Below are positions 39,601 through 50,559 of a stretch of DNA of 64,000 nucleotides, in pieces (position 1 is the first letter of the stretch; each line of letters begins with the position of its first letter). Source of the DNA: Paracentrotus lividus (taxonomy: Eukaryota; Echinodermata; Echinoidea; Camarodonta; Echinidae). The translations under genes and the position numbers were made by a program. Location of the stretch: assembly GCA_940671915.1 (NCBI GenBank), contig CALNVZ010003429.1, positions 22,823,590 through 22,887,589 of the forward strand, read 5' to 3'. A model generated the notes under the pieces. The model saw only the letters and a list, made by a program, of their open reading frames with translations. It had not been told where the DNA came from and did not search any database.

Positions 39601-40385
39601 TTAGCTTGGGGAAAAACTCGTCTCAAGCGTAATTTAGAGAGGTTATTAATTAATCCAAAAAATAGCAATGAGAATTATATGTCACGAAAATAGACTTAGG
39701 CTCACTCAAAACCATTTGTTTTCTTTTCTAATAAAGTGTTAAAAATAGAAGATTTATACAATTTACGTTTTGGGCAGTTTCATGTTTTCAATTGAACAAA
39801 AAGGGTGAGCTTCCAGCATCGCTAAGCGGCATTGTTTCTAAAAACCAACATTTTCATTCTTACCCCACACCATTGTCATCCTCCCTTTCATCTCCCTATG
39901 GTACGAACCTATTTATAAGCAAAAGACTGTTGTTTATAGCGGACCAAGTTTTTGGAATACCCTGCGAAGAGTCGCTTAAAACGCTCCCAGGTTTTTTTAT
40001 TTTTAAACGTTAACTCAAAAGCTAAACATTATAGCTTCTTATAATGCTTAAATATCATTATCTGCAGAAGGTCATTCCTTATTTTGTCTATGTCTTTGTG
40101 CCCTTCTTGTCCTGTTTATGTTTTGTGTGTGTCTTGTTTTGTCTTCTTAATTTTTTTTCCTTTCTTTTTCAACACAAATTTGAGTATATCTGGGAACTTA
40201 ATAACAAGCTTTGCTTCATTGGTTTCCATCGCAATACAGCCTGGCTTAATAATTCATTTTTGATAAGTTACATATTCGAATTGTTACAAATGTATTTTGT
40301 TATTTTGATATAATCTATGTAAGCTTAATTTATCTTATTCACTGATTGTTTTGTTCTGTAAATTATTTTTGCTGTATTGTGGAAA
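36700..40385 (+). pseudogene. LINE ORF2 mirror copy of 18,640-22,100, noisy
   Basis: The same LINE in plus orientation. Endonuclease-like pieces fall at 37,010-37,700, the YADD codons lie at 39,189-39,200, the C-terminal part falls at 39,400-40,000, and the 3' end is AAATAAATAAATG near 40,382. Frames are shorter than in the other copy and the breaks fall at different places, as independent read errors would. Together the two versions suggest a single element with fewer real defects than either shows. Confidence 0.8.
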
Positions 40386-40602
40386 TAAATAAATGAAAAA
40401 ATGAAAATACTCCAATTTTAACTCAAATTTTTCTGCTCGCGCTTCGCGCTCGAAAAAAAAATCCTTGAAAAAGGTCCACTTTTTCAGATTTCGAACCCCC
40501 CGTAAAAATCCTAGTTACGGGCCTGGTATTGATTTAAAAAAGAAAAAAAAGCTTAAAATGTATAGACTTATATATATATATATATATATATTATATCTAT
40601 AT

Positions 40603-42286
40603 GCAGCAATGGAAATACCCACATGACAGACAACCCGGGGTTTGGCACCCCCGGGGTGACCAACCCTGGGTAGACTAGGGAACTTAGTCATTTTCTCATG
40701 TATACACAGGTAGCATTACACATGCAGTAGCATTACAATAGGGCATGCTAGTTTTCCATCGTAATCTCCAAAAGCATTTGGTAGTCATCACCTTCATGAT
40801 ATCAATTTCATCAACTGCATAGATCTATTATTTGATGTTGCTGTACAAGATGACAAGAACTTTAGTTGAAATGAATTTTTCAGTTGCTTTGAATGTCTAA
40901 TTCAATGTTCGATTGCTCTTCGCTTCATGGTCGATATAATACGAAAATAGCATTAGGGGGCAATTTCGGTTATTAGAACAGCCGAAAAAGGTATTCGTAA
41001 ACGATATAGCCTTATTCAAAGGCGCTATAGGTAGCGACTGGAAATTGCGCGCTTATTTATACGTACATTGTAGACTAATTCCAGCAAGGAGCTAGATGGG
41101 TTGCATGCTCGCGCTACCAGCGATAGTGCTACGCAAGTTCTTTGCTAGTGGTACGGTACCGTAGTTCTAGCTAGCTAGCTGAGCTTGCGAGCTCGCTGAC
41201 TGAGTGTGTTGTGCAGAATGTGGCCGTGGTGTACTGCGCTGTGTAGCTGCATCTAACTTTAGTTTTCCAGAACTGGATTTTTTTTTTAAAGCAAGCCATC
41301 GACTGAATCTACCGTTACAGCTTGAACAGGGACATATGAAAGTTAGTCTTTAACTTACGTGAAACTAAAAATGGCACACTGCTCTAAGGATGACGATTTT
41401 AGTTTGTTGTCAAACCAGAGTGGTCTATGATGCCATTTGGTCAACCCAGGGTAGACACCAATGCCAACTGTCAATATCACAAGCATCTTCTAGATTTTCG
41501 TTTGTTGTCAACCCAGGGTTGTCTATGATGCCATTTGGTCAACCCAGGGTTGTCTATGATGCCATTTGGTCAACCCAGGGTAGACAACAATGCCAACTGT
41601 CAATATCACATCTAATGTTAGATTTTAGTTTGTTGTCAACCCAGGGTTGTCTATGATGCCATTTGGTCAACCCAGGGTAGACACCAATGCCAACTGTCAA
41701 TATCCATGATATCACAAGCATCTTCTAGATTTTCGTTTGTTGTCAACCCAGGGTCGTCTATGATGCCATTTGGTCAACCCAGGGTTGTCTATATGATGCC
41801 ATTTGGTCAACCCAGGGTAGACAACAATGCCAACTGTCAATATCACATCTAACGTTAGATTCTAGTTTGTTGACAACCCAGAGTTGTCTATGGGGCCATT
41901 TTGTCAACCCAGGGTAGACGTATATAACTTAAAGCTATCGCCTTTGATAAAGGCTATACCAACTTTTCGGCTGTTCCAATAACCAAAATTCCTCCCTTAT
42001 GTTATTCGACATTCAAAGCAACTGAATATCATTTAAACTACATTTGCTTGACAGCTTGTACAGCTTTTGTAGTTGACGAAATTGATATCATGAAGGCAAT
42101 GACTACCAAATGATTATGGAGATTACGATGGAAAACTAGCAGGCCCTATTGTAAATAATCATGCTACTGTGTAATGATACTGTATACATGCGAAAAATGA
42201 CTAAGATTCCTTGTCTACCCGGGGTTGGTCACCCCGGGGGTGCCCAACCCCGGGTTGTTTGTCATGTGGGTATTTCCATTGCAGCA
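40603..42286. mobile_element. Non-autonomous TIR/foldback element with satellite core
   Basis: The left end GCAGCAATGGAAATACCC and the right end GGGTATTTCCATTGCAGC are inverted. The terminal repeats extend about 370-440 bp inward with moderate divergence and include an inverted CCCGGGG...CACCCCCGGGGTG phrase. The core (41,395-41,925) is a short satellite in which CCCAGGGT and GTCAATATCA phrases alternate. No transposase frame exists; the 88-codon frame here is repeat-derived. Both ends abut TA microsatellites (40,569-40,591 and 42,285-42,312), so a TA target duplication is plausible but hidden. The core phrase CCCTGGGTTGAC resembles a phrase in the terminal repeat (ACCCTGGGTAGAC), suggesting the core grew from the ends. 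Confidence 0.7.
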
Positions 42287-42439
42287 TATATATAATTATA
42301 TATATATATATGACATTTTTAAACTCATTTTGTGGTGAACAATTAAATAGATGAAGGCACTGTTAGTACTTGTGTGTTTAATATTTGGTTTAGAAACAAG
42401 GGAAACAATATTATTTGATGCACCTTCATGGTTAACAGT

Positions 42440-43515
42440 TAATAATAATAATAATAATTCTTAATTTATAAAGCGCAACTTCTCTGCCTAAATGAGGCAC
42501 CCAAGGCGCACAGAAACATGATACTTATACAAAGGTAACATCAACAAAATACAAAAATATACAACTAATAATTATATCAAAATTAAATGAAAAATGAAAT
42601 TAAAATTGTACAGTCAGATAATTTAATTGACAGGTCAACAGGTCCTTTCCTACACGCCCACTAGCCATATGTTTCATTCATTAGATAGGTTTTGAGGCTT
42701 TTGTGGAAAATGGTCAATGATCCACTCGACTTTATGTCAGGAGGGAGTGCATTCCACAAACGTGGGGCAGACGCAAGAAAAGACCTGTCGCCCCATGACC
42801 GCTTCGTTTTGGCTTCCTGGAACTGATGGCTATTCCCTGACCGGAGACCATGCAGGTCTAACACATCTTTTCTCCTGTAGTAGATCTGCTAAGTACATAG
42901 GTGTTTTGTTAGTTCTTAGTTTGAACACCATGGAAAGTATCTTGTACTTTATTCTCTGCCTGACAGGGAGCCAGTGAAGATCCCTCAGAACGGGTGTGAT
43001 ATGAGCGGATACTCTAGATCTGGTGATGAGACGTGCAGCAGAATTTTGAATCTTCTGCAGTCGTTTGATCTGAATTTCGGGCAGTCCATTTAAAGTGCTA
43101 TTGTACATGTCCAGTCGTGACGTTACTAGAGAATGGAGTGCCTGCTTCGTGGCATGTGGGGTCAGGTAGTCCCGAATTCGACGAATGTTTCGAATATGGT
43201 AAACACATGAACGGATGCAGCTTGAGATTTGAGGCTCCATAGACATTTTGGTATCCAGTATTAAACCAAGAGAGCGTACTTTGGGAGCCCGAGTAACAGA
43301 TACCTCGCCAACCTTCAGATCTGGTATGGTGACTTTCTTCATCTGTTGCGATGAACCAAAGACGATAAATTCTGTCTTGGCCTGGTTGATTTGAAGGAAA
43401 TTCTTCCCCATCCACTCGGATATATCTGCAATGCAGGACTCAAATCTTGCTACAGTTTCGTCGACATCAGTTTGATTAGGTTGACAAGAGACGTACAGCT
43501 GAAAGTTGATATTAT
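42440..43515 (-). pseudogene. 5'-truncated L2-like LINE, reverse transcriptase C-terminal part
   Basis: A 193-codon frame (43,411-42,830), which continues upstream without a stop to about 43,515, holds INQAKTEFIVFG, LGLILDTKMSMEPQI, LQKIQNSAARLITR and RDLHWLPVRQRIKYKIL, a signature of L2/CR1-type ORF2 C-termini. A frameshift near 42,850 moves the rest to another frame, with SFLASAPRLWNALPPDIKSS. The 3' end (GCGCTTTATAAATT followed by ATT repeats at 42,440-42,460) is the usual L2-type tail. Truncation falls at motif C: where the family has (Y)ADD, the sequence reads EANNINFQLYVS. It is a dead insertion and among the best-preserved coding remnants in the window. Confidence 0.88.
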
Positions 43516-43888
43516 TGGCCTCAATGGACTATTTTTGTACTTGTCCATCTGTATCTTTGTTTAGGTACTAACATTATTGAATATCTATAGCTACCTAAAC
43601 AAATACTAGACCGTTATAATTAAATGCAATACCAATACAATGAAGGTAAAAGTAATTCAATTTATCACGTTGAAAATATAATTTGTTTGTTTGTCAGTAC
43701 TTCTTTTTGAATACTATATAATATATTTTCCAACAAAAATATACATTGTATATTTTATATAATTTCTTCTTTCTTCATATTGCAATTTGTAACAACTTTG
43801 TTGCAAACAAAAGTACACATTATTGCATAATACAATATTATATGTATTACTAGTATGTTTAAACCTATCAACAGTTATTTTGATGTAG
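43516..43888. other. AT-rich spacer with a 12-bp stem hairpin
   Basis: No gene seen. TTTGTTTAGGTA at 43,556-43,567 is perfectly inverted at 43,592-43,603 across a 24-base loop, just upstream (in LINE orientation) of the L2 truncation point. The rest is AT-rich with no recognised motif. Confidence 0.5.
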
Positions 43889-44170
43889 GGGAGAGCGGGG
43901 TTATATGGAACATTTTTCACAAAAAAGGCCATAAAACAGAAGCAGATTTATTTCAAGAAACAATAAACAATCAAGTTGAGTGTATATCTGTATGCTACAA
44001 ATGTACCCCATAAAATTCTTAAACTTCGTGATGGTTCCGGAAAAAATCCATCTTCAACAAGTCCATGTCAAGTGTTCCAACTAACCCCAGACACGGGGTT
44101 AGTTGGAACTAGGTATGGGGTAAGTTGAAACATTGTGCATTATATCATATAAAATTATATTTAAAATACC
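43889..44170. repeat. GGGGTTAGTTGGAAC-family repeat with perfect 15-bp stem
   Basis: GTTCCAACTAACCCC (44,074-44,088) and its exact inverse (44,095-44,109) are separated by AGACAC, followed by a further related phrase GGGGTAAGTTGAAAC. Related phrases bound 54,910-55,325 and 11,745-12,185, so this is a dispersed family. The left phrase at 43,889 (GGGGAGAGCGGGGTTATATG) resembles one end of those copies. No coding potential. Confidence 0.5.
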
Positions 44171-44529
44171 TGGATCATTATTGCATGGGTTCAGCTAACT
44201 TGCTTTATTGGTTCCAATTAAAATATTGGAGATTGATGTGCATTTTTTTTTTAAACTTCATGTTGTATTACACTTGATAGCATCCACTCAGATACAGATA
44301 TTCTGAAGTCCTGTGAAGTAGCATTCTGCAATATATTTTGTTTAAACCAAAATAAAATTGTCTAATGTGCACTGGTGGTGGCAACGTCTACAACTTCGAA
44401 ACCCCTGTGAATGGTGCCTCTCTCACAGTCTCCAATGATGAATGATATTCCTTCTCCAATGATGAATGATATTCCTTCTACTATTTTCTTGTTTTAGTGC
44501 ACATCCCACAGGTCAGTTTATCAAAGTGA

Positions 44530-44570
<41 letters not shown>

Positions 44571-45037
44571 TAGTTTCCCTAAAGTACACTCTGAATGCAT
44601 TGTCAGCTAAGTAATTATGCGATTTAATAATCATATAAGTTTGCCTGGCGAATTAAAATTTACTGCTTTGATTCATTAGGAAAATGTAAAATAAAAAGAA
44701 ATACAACTGGCTATGGTATTTTCACTTTTGTCAATCTCACGAAATTCGTGGCCAAATGTTAGATTCCAATACAATTCATTCGGTGTGTTTATCCTTTGAA
44801 TTCCTGAATTTAATTTCAGTTTTACCATATTTATCATTATCATTATTCGAGCAAAATGGTTTAAGATATAAGCAGTTCTTTAGTTCGACTGCCAATTTTG
44901 AATTTCGAATTTGTAAACGTGCTACTTTTTCACTCTGGTTTTTTGTACATTAAAAGGAGTCTTTATTTTCATTGTGATTAAAAGACAATCCTATCATGCC
45001 TATAGGATTTATATACTTCACATGATAAGCCTATAAG
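44171..45037. other. AT-rich spacer; 24-bp duplication and TA microsatellite
   Basis: No gene recognised. A 24-base unit (TCTCCAATGATGAATGATAT plus TCCT) occurs twice in tandem at 44,429-44,476. A TA microsatellite spans about 44,530-44,561 followed by a T-run. The 65-codon frame at 44,756 has no recognised similarity. Confidence 0.55.
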
Positions 45038-45039
45038 TA

Positions 45040-45664
45040 GGGTTGGGCGAATCTCAACTTTTTTTTTCAAACAAGTTGTTTCTATAGTAAAATTCGACGT
45101 AGAAACTGAAAATGACAATTATTTTTGCATACGATGACGTCTTACGTCGCTAAAGTGCAAAAAACCAAAATGGCCGCCAAAATAGCGTATTATGCCCAAT
45201 TATCATACTTTTTATATGTATAAACCACTTTTATTGCGTTTTTATATGTCTTTTGGGTGTCAGGGAACCCAACATGATTAATCCAACAAGATTAATCCTA
45301 CCTAAGTTGACTGTTAGTGTAGTTTGGTAGTTAGTTTCAGTCAAAATCGAGCAAAAATCACCTCATATCAAAATCACTAATTAACACCTATAACCATACT
45401 AGGTACATTTGGTCATGATAAAATTGTCAGATTTGAGCTTTTAAACCATCAAAATCCATAAAGAAACAAAATAAAACCGGTTTATACCTATAAAGTGTGT
45501 GATGAATGGGCAAAATACACTATTTTGGTTTTTTGCACTTTAGCGACGTCAGACTTCATTGTACACAAAAATCATTGTCATTTTTGGATTCTACATCAAA
45601 TTTGACTATAGAAACAACTTGTTTGACATAACTTTTCAGAAAAAAGTCATTATTTGCCCAACCC
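45040..45664. mobile_element. MITE with about 160-bp terminal inverted repeats and TA duplication
   Basis: Begins GGGTTGGGCGAATC and ends in the inverse, GCCCAACCC, with TA at 45,038-45,039 and again at 45,665-45,666. The inverted match runs about 160 bp inward through CAAACAAGTTGTTTCTATAG, a GACGTC-containing segment, and CGCTAAAGTGCAAAAAACCA. The middle (~300 bp) is unrelated AT-rich sequence. TA duplication and size fit a Tc1/mariner-type non-autonomous element. It has no transposase. The frames of 105 and 72 codons that begin in its right terminal repeat are incidental. Confidence 0.82.
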
Positions 45665-45869
45665 TATTATTACCATGTATAAATGTACTATCTGTTCGCA
45701 ATGGCATAAATATCCTTGATACCATTCTCCATGTTGATACAAATCCTCTGTTTCTTTTATTGTACCTGCACATGTATTTACAGGGTCCGATAATTCTTGT
45801 GTTTGACCACAATCTTGTGGAATGTGGATTTAACTCCTTTGATGCAAAGGACATATCAACGTATAATGT

Positions 45870-48800
45870 TCAATGATGAGTGCAATTCATTCTGATCAAT
45901 CTATGCACAGGAATGTGCCCGATATTCGGTCCCTTGACAACAGCTTGGCTGCAAACCCTTTGTTCAACAGGGAAGCTGCAGATAATTCTTTTCAAGGGGA
46001 AGAGGTTAACCTGAACTACAGTTTGATTTTGATTTGGAAGATGGTTCCAACAGACTACATAACATCAGGTTATATAACAGAAAAGAAATTCACCACAGAC
46101 ATAAATTCTAGTCAGAATAATGTACCTTGTTTTATTACACTACAATATCAGAAGCCTAAATAAGAACTTTGATCAATTAAATGCTTTTATAAATAATTTA
46201 AGACCCAATAAATCAGTCATTGGACTTTCCGAAACTTGGCTTAAAGACACCCCCTCTTCAATTTTCTCCATGAACGAATTCACCTTTGTAAGTCAAAATA
46301 AAACTGAAAAACGGGGCGGCGGAGTAGGGCTGTATGTTTCTATGATCTAAGTTACGATGTGAAATCAGATATAAGCAAAGTATCGAATGCATTAGAAAGT
46401 ATCTTTATTGAAATAAAAACTGCCAAGAAAGAAAAATATCATTGTTGGCGAAATTATAAACCACCTAGTACTTCAAATTATAAAGACTTTATCGAATCAT
46501 TACAAGCTATTTTATCTCACCTCCCTGCAAAATAAGACGTGTATTATAATGGGCGACTTAATCTAAATATACTTCAATGTCAAGTAACACACTGTCAAGA
46601 TTTTTGGACCTTATGTTATCAAAGTCTTTTGCCCCAACCATAACTAAACCAACTAGAATTACTGAATCATCAGCTAGCGTAATAGATAATTATTTTCATA
46701 AGCGGTGCTTCAAATGTTAAATTCTGGTATATATGTCTCAGATATTTCAGACCACTTTCCGGTTTATGTTCTGGTTTCTAATGCTATGTTTACTCCATCC
46801 TCAAAAACAAACATTTCTGAAGTTCAAGAAATTTTTCTGAACCCAACCTGCGTAGACTTAATGAATCACTTGAATCGGCTGATTGGTATGCAGTGTACAA
46901 TAATAATGATGTAAATGTTTCCTTTAATAATTTCGTGATACATTACTGCAAAATCTAAATTCTTCTATTCCAATTCGCCAGCGCAAACAAATTATTAAAA
47001 AATGTCCTAAGCTACCTTGATAACTAAATCTCTTTTAAACATCCATCAACAAAGAAAAATAATTTGCATTATAAATACAAAAAGAACCCTACTATTCAGT
47101 CCAAGTCTAAATACACCGGTACCGGAATATTTTAACAACTTCGCTCAGGCTTGCAAAAAGAATTACTTTCATAATCAATTCGACATCCATAAAGGAGATA
47201 TTAAAAATACATGGGAAAATAATCAATAATGTTCTTAAACGCAAAAAAGCGTCAAATCCTATTACAAACATAGTAGTTGATGGAGCCAAAATCCAAGACC
47301 CCTTGAAATTGCCGAGGAGTATAATAATATTTTGTAAACATTGGCCCAAACCTTGCCCAAAACATTCCCGATGCTGATTTAGATTTTAAACATTTTTTAA
47401 AAAGGCGAAACCCCCTGTCCATGTTCCTGAATCCTATTCTAGAGCATGAAGTTTTAGATATAGTAAACAATTTGAAAATAAATAAAGCCCTGGATACGAC
47501 TGCCATCACGAACTTTCTATTTAAAAAAATATAACAGAAATAATATCTCCCCTCACACATATATTTAACTTGTCAATTACAAATGGTATCGTTCCCACTA
47601 AGATGAAAAATTGCCAAAGTAATACCTGTTTTTAAAAAGGGAAATGCTGAAGAAGTTGGAAATTATCGTCCCATATCGCTTTTAACGTCCTTTTCTAAAA
47701 TTCTTGAAAAACTTATTTACAAACGAACCATGACTTTCTTACTGAATTTAATATCTTGTTCAGGAACACAATTTGGTTTAGGCAAAACATTCCCACAACT
47801 CACGCATTTCTCAAATTTTTAGATAAAGTAGGCTCATTCAATTGACAATAAACTCCACACTATAGGAATATTTCTCGACTTCTCCAAGGCCTTTGATACT
47901 ACTAACCATAAAATACTACTGCAAAAACTATCTCATTATGGGATTCGAGGAAAGGCCTTGGAGTGGTTCGACAATTATCTTACAGATAGAAAGCAATATG
48001 TTAGTATAAACAACCAAGACTCTTATGAAAAAGCAATATCATGCGGTGTACCCCAGGGTTCACTATTAGGTCCGCTGTTATCATCATATATATAAATGAC
48101 TTCCAATATTCTTCTTAAATCATGTCTTTTATTCTTTTTGCTGACGATTCTAACATATGAAAACGTTGGGGCTTCTTTCTAGGAAAACCATTTTCACGCA
48201 CCGATTGTCAATGGAAGGAATGCCCGAAAAACGGGAGTTTTGTTGAATATACTAGAATAAAAAAAAATCGAGAAGATCATTTACTTATTACACAGGTTTA
48301 TGAGGGTTAATGTATATAAAACAAGATAAAACCTTGGAAGAATATTTTTTTACACCCTAACCCTCGCGTTTGAGCTTTAAAAATCTCCCATTTTAGTCAT
48401 TTTTGGGTCGTTTTTCTGTGTGAAAATGATATTTTGGTCAAACAGCAGTCACTAAAAGCTTTCTGTAAAATTCAGCAGCGCATCGATTTCCTAGTTACGC
48501 TGAGTAAGTAAATATATTAATTTCTCTTCCAATGATTTTAACTTCTTTGTGATTGGTCAAATTTTCCCCCGCTTTTTGATATCATAAAAAAAAATATCAT
48601 GATTAAAATACTTCGATCCTGACTGCCACAGCTTGCACTCTCCTTTTACACGGTCTTTATTCAGGGGCATTGTTATCGCGATATCGACGGTCAGACGTAG
48701 AGGAGAGTCTATACCCAGTACACACATTTCCCGTAAGATTCTTTCTGGTCGTTAGTTGCACTGTAGTGAACTGTGCGTGTTTGGTATAAAATACACTGTC

Positions 48801-50455
48801 CTTTTTGATTGTTCACGTTTTCATATGTATTTTTTATTCTCATCAAAATCCGCAATCTCTTCTCAACATTGTAAATAATGAAATGAAACGAGGTTCAAAA
48901 CTGGATCAATGCTAACAAATTATCTTTAAATGTTGGTAAAACCCATTATATGTTATTTAGTAATAATTAAAATCGCTACCTGAATGTTCTGATAAATAAT
49001 ACTACACTAAGTCAGGTTGAATCCACCAATTCCTTGTATTTATATTGACTCCGACCTGTCATGGAAGATACATTTGACTATTTGTGTAAACTACTCTCTA
49101 GAATACTGGCATTTTATATAAATTAAAGCATGATTTTCCAACTCGAATTCTTATTTCATTATACACGACTTTAATTTTGCCATATCCCAATTACGGCATT
49201 CTTGCCGGGGGTAATGGGACTAAAACTCAACAGGCGAAAATTCTTATGATTCAAAAACGAGCACTTAGAAACATTAACCATGCTGGATTCCACATTGAAA
49301 ATATTTGTAAGATAATCTCAAGAAATATAGGTAATGATGAATAGCTAAAAATACACTTTTCCCTCAAAGGTTCTTTTATCACTTACTCTACCTTAGTATT
49401 ACCTTACCTTAATTACGGGATTTATCGTGGGGAAATAGTGCTTCATACTTATTAGAAAGAATTTTATTACTACAGAAAAAAGCTATGCGAGTTATCAGTA
49501 ACGTCCATTTCCGTCACCATACTGATACACTGTTTTTTTTCTAATAATGTTTTAAAAGTTCATGACTTATATAAACTTAACCTTGCAATACTCATGTTCC
49601 AGAAACAAAAATCAGGAATTGCCCCCAGCGCTTGGCAACATGTTTACTCTAAATAATGAAATACATCAGTATCCTACCAGGCAAATTAAACCATTACCAC
49701 TTACCAAGAACGCGTACAGTGCTCACACAAACACTTTATATATTACTGCCCTAAATTTTGGAATTCTCTACCCAGAGACATGCGTGAGATAAAGAAGCAT
49801 ATTTTTTATTAAAACACAAACTTAAATTATTATTTGTAATCATCATATAACCACAAATATCACTCTGTTTCTCTAATGGACAGACGGATTCACCAAGGAT
49901 CAAATAACACCAAAGAGCAAACTTTACTTTTCATGCACACTATATAAAAAAAAATCACTTATCTAAATCTTCGACACCCTCCCCCCCCCTTCCCCACCCT
50001 AGTCCCCTCCCGGGTATTTTTGCTCTCTAAGTTTGTTGTTTTCCTTCTTTGTGTATAATAATTGTAAATTATTTTTCTTGCCTCATCCCGGCATGATTAG
50101 TAACTGGTTGATAGTGCTTGCCCTGTTAGTCAGTTTTTATCCGTGTTGGGCTTGGGGCAAAGAATTTTCAATTAAAGTTTATTTAAATTATGAATTATTT
50201 CATGAATATTTTTCAGTTAAAAAAAAAATTAAAAATTGCTTACTTTTGTATTCTATTTTAATATAAAAGGACCAGCGCCTTACAAGCTTTGCTTCTTGCT
50301 GGTTCCTGAATTTTCTTATAATTGTTTTCTCTGTTACTTTTGAACAAAATATTCTATGTTACATACTGATGTTGTTAATTTGATTATTTATTCTGTTAAC
50401 TTTTGAAAACATGAAAAAAAATCAATAAAGTAATCTTGAATCTTGAAAGTAATCT
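45870..50455 (+). pseudogene. CR1/L2-like LINE ORF2 with endonuclease and reverse transcriptase, broken by frameshifts
   Basis: The endonuclease starts at about 46,135 with LHYNIRSLNKNFDQL, then GLSETWL and KRGGGVGLYV; MGDLNLNI (46,548) and SDISDHFPVYV (46,738) complete the APE-type domain order. The reverse transcriptase follows with VIPVFKKGNAEEVGNYRPIS (about 47,620), FLDFSKAFDTTNHKILL and GIRGKALEWF (47,870-47,970), [12 protein letters not shown] (48,040), and FADD at 48,137-48,148. C-terminal HQYPTRQIK lies at 49,660. The 3' end is a run of AATCTTGAA repeats at 50,430-50,455, with no long A-tail. Shifts occur between nearly every motif, partly from decay and partly perhaps from sequencing error. 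It begins about 200 bases after the MITE. Confidence 0.85.
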
Positions 50456-50490
50456 TGAATTCCTTTCTCATACAAGACCATTGTTTCTTA

Positions 50491-50556
50491 ACGTGTCCTT
50501 ACTCAAAGTACGTGTCCTTACTCAAATGGTAGTACGTGTCCTTACTCAAATGGTAT
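50491..50556. repeat. 24-bp tandem triplication
   Basis: ACGTGTCCTTACTCAAA occurs three times in tandem (50,491, 50,510 and 50,534) in a 24-bp unit, the first unit being shorter. The counterpart near 6,720 in the noisy copy has a single related phrase, so the number of units differs between copies. Confidence 0.7.
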
Positions 50557-50559
50557 ATG

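Larger units (their letters stand above)
29518..42105. repeat. Right arm of the giant inverted repeat
   Basis: Mirror of 16,942-29,420. In this orientation it runs on smoothly into single-copy sequence at 42,108. Its beginning continues the sense of 1,619-2,939. It is therefore the arm more likely to reflect the real order of the locus: promoter-like segment, TIR element, repeat head, satellite, LINE, then foldback element. Confidence 0.9.

Noticed and set aside
18640..40385. Two LINE insertions in opposite orientation as a natural inverted pair
   Set aside because: The mirror symmetry extends through satellite, repeat head and single-copy flank to an adapter-like centre, so a single element read twice is the simpler explanation.
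45559..45876. 105-codon frame on the plus strand
   Set aside because: Its first third is the right terminal inverted repeat of the MITE and the rest has no recognised motif or counterpart.
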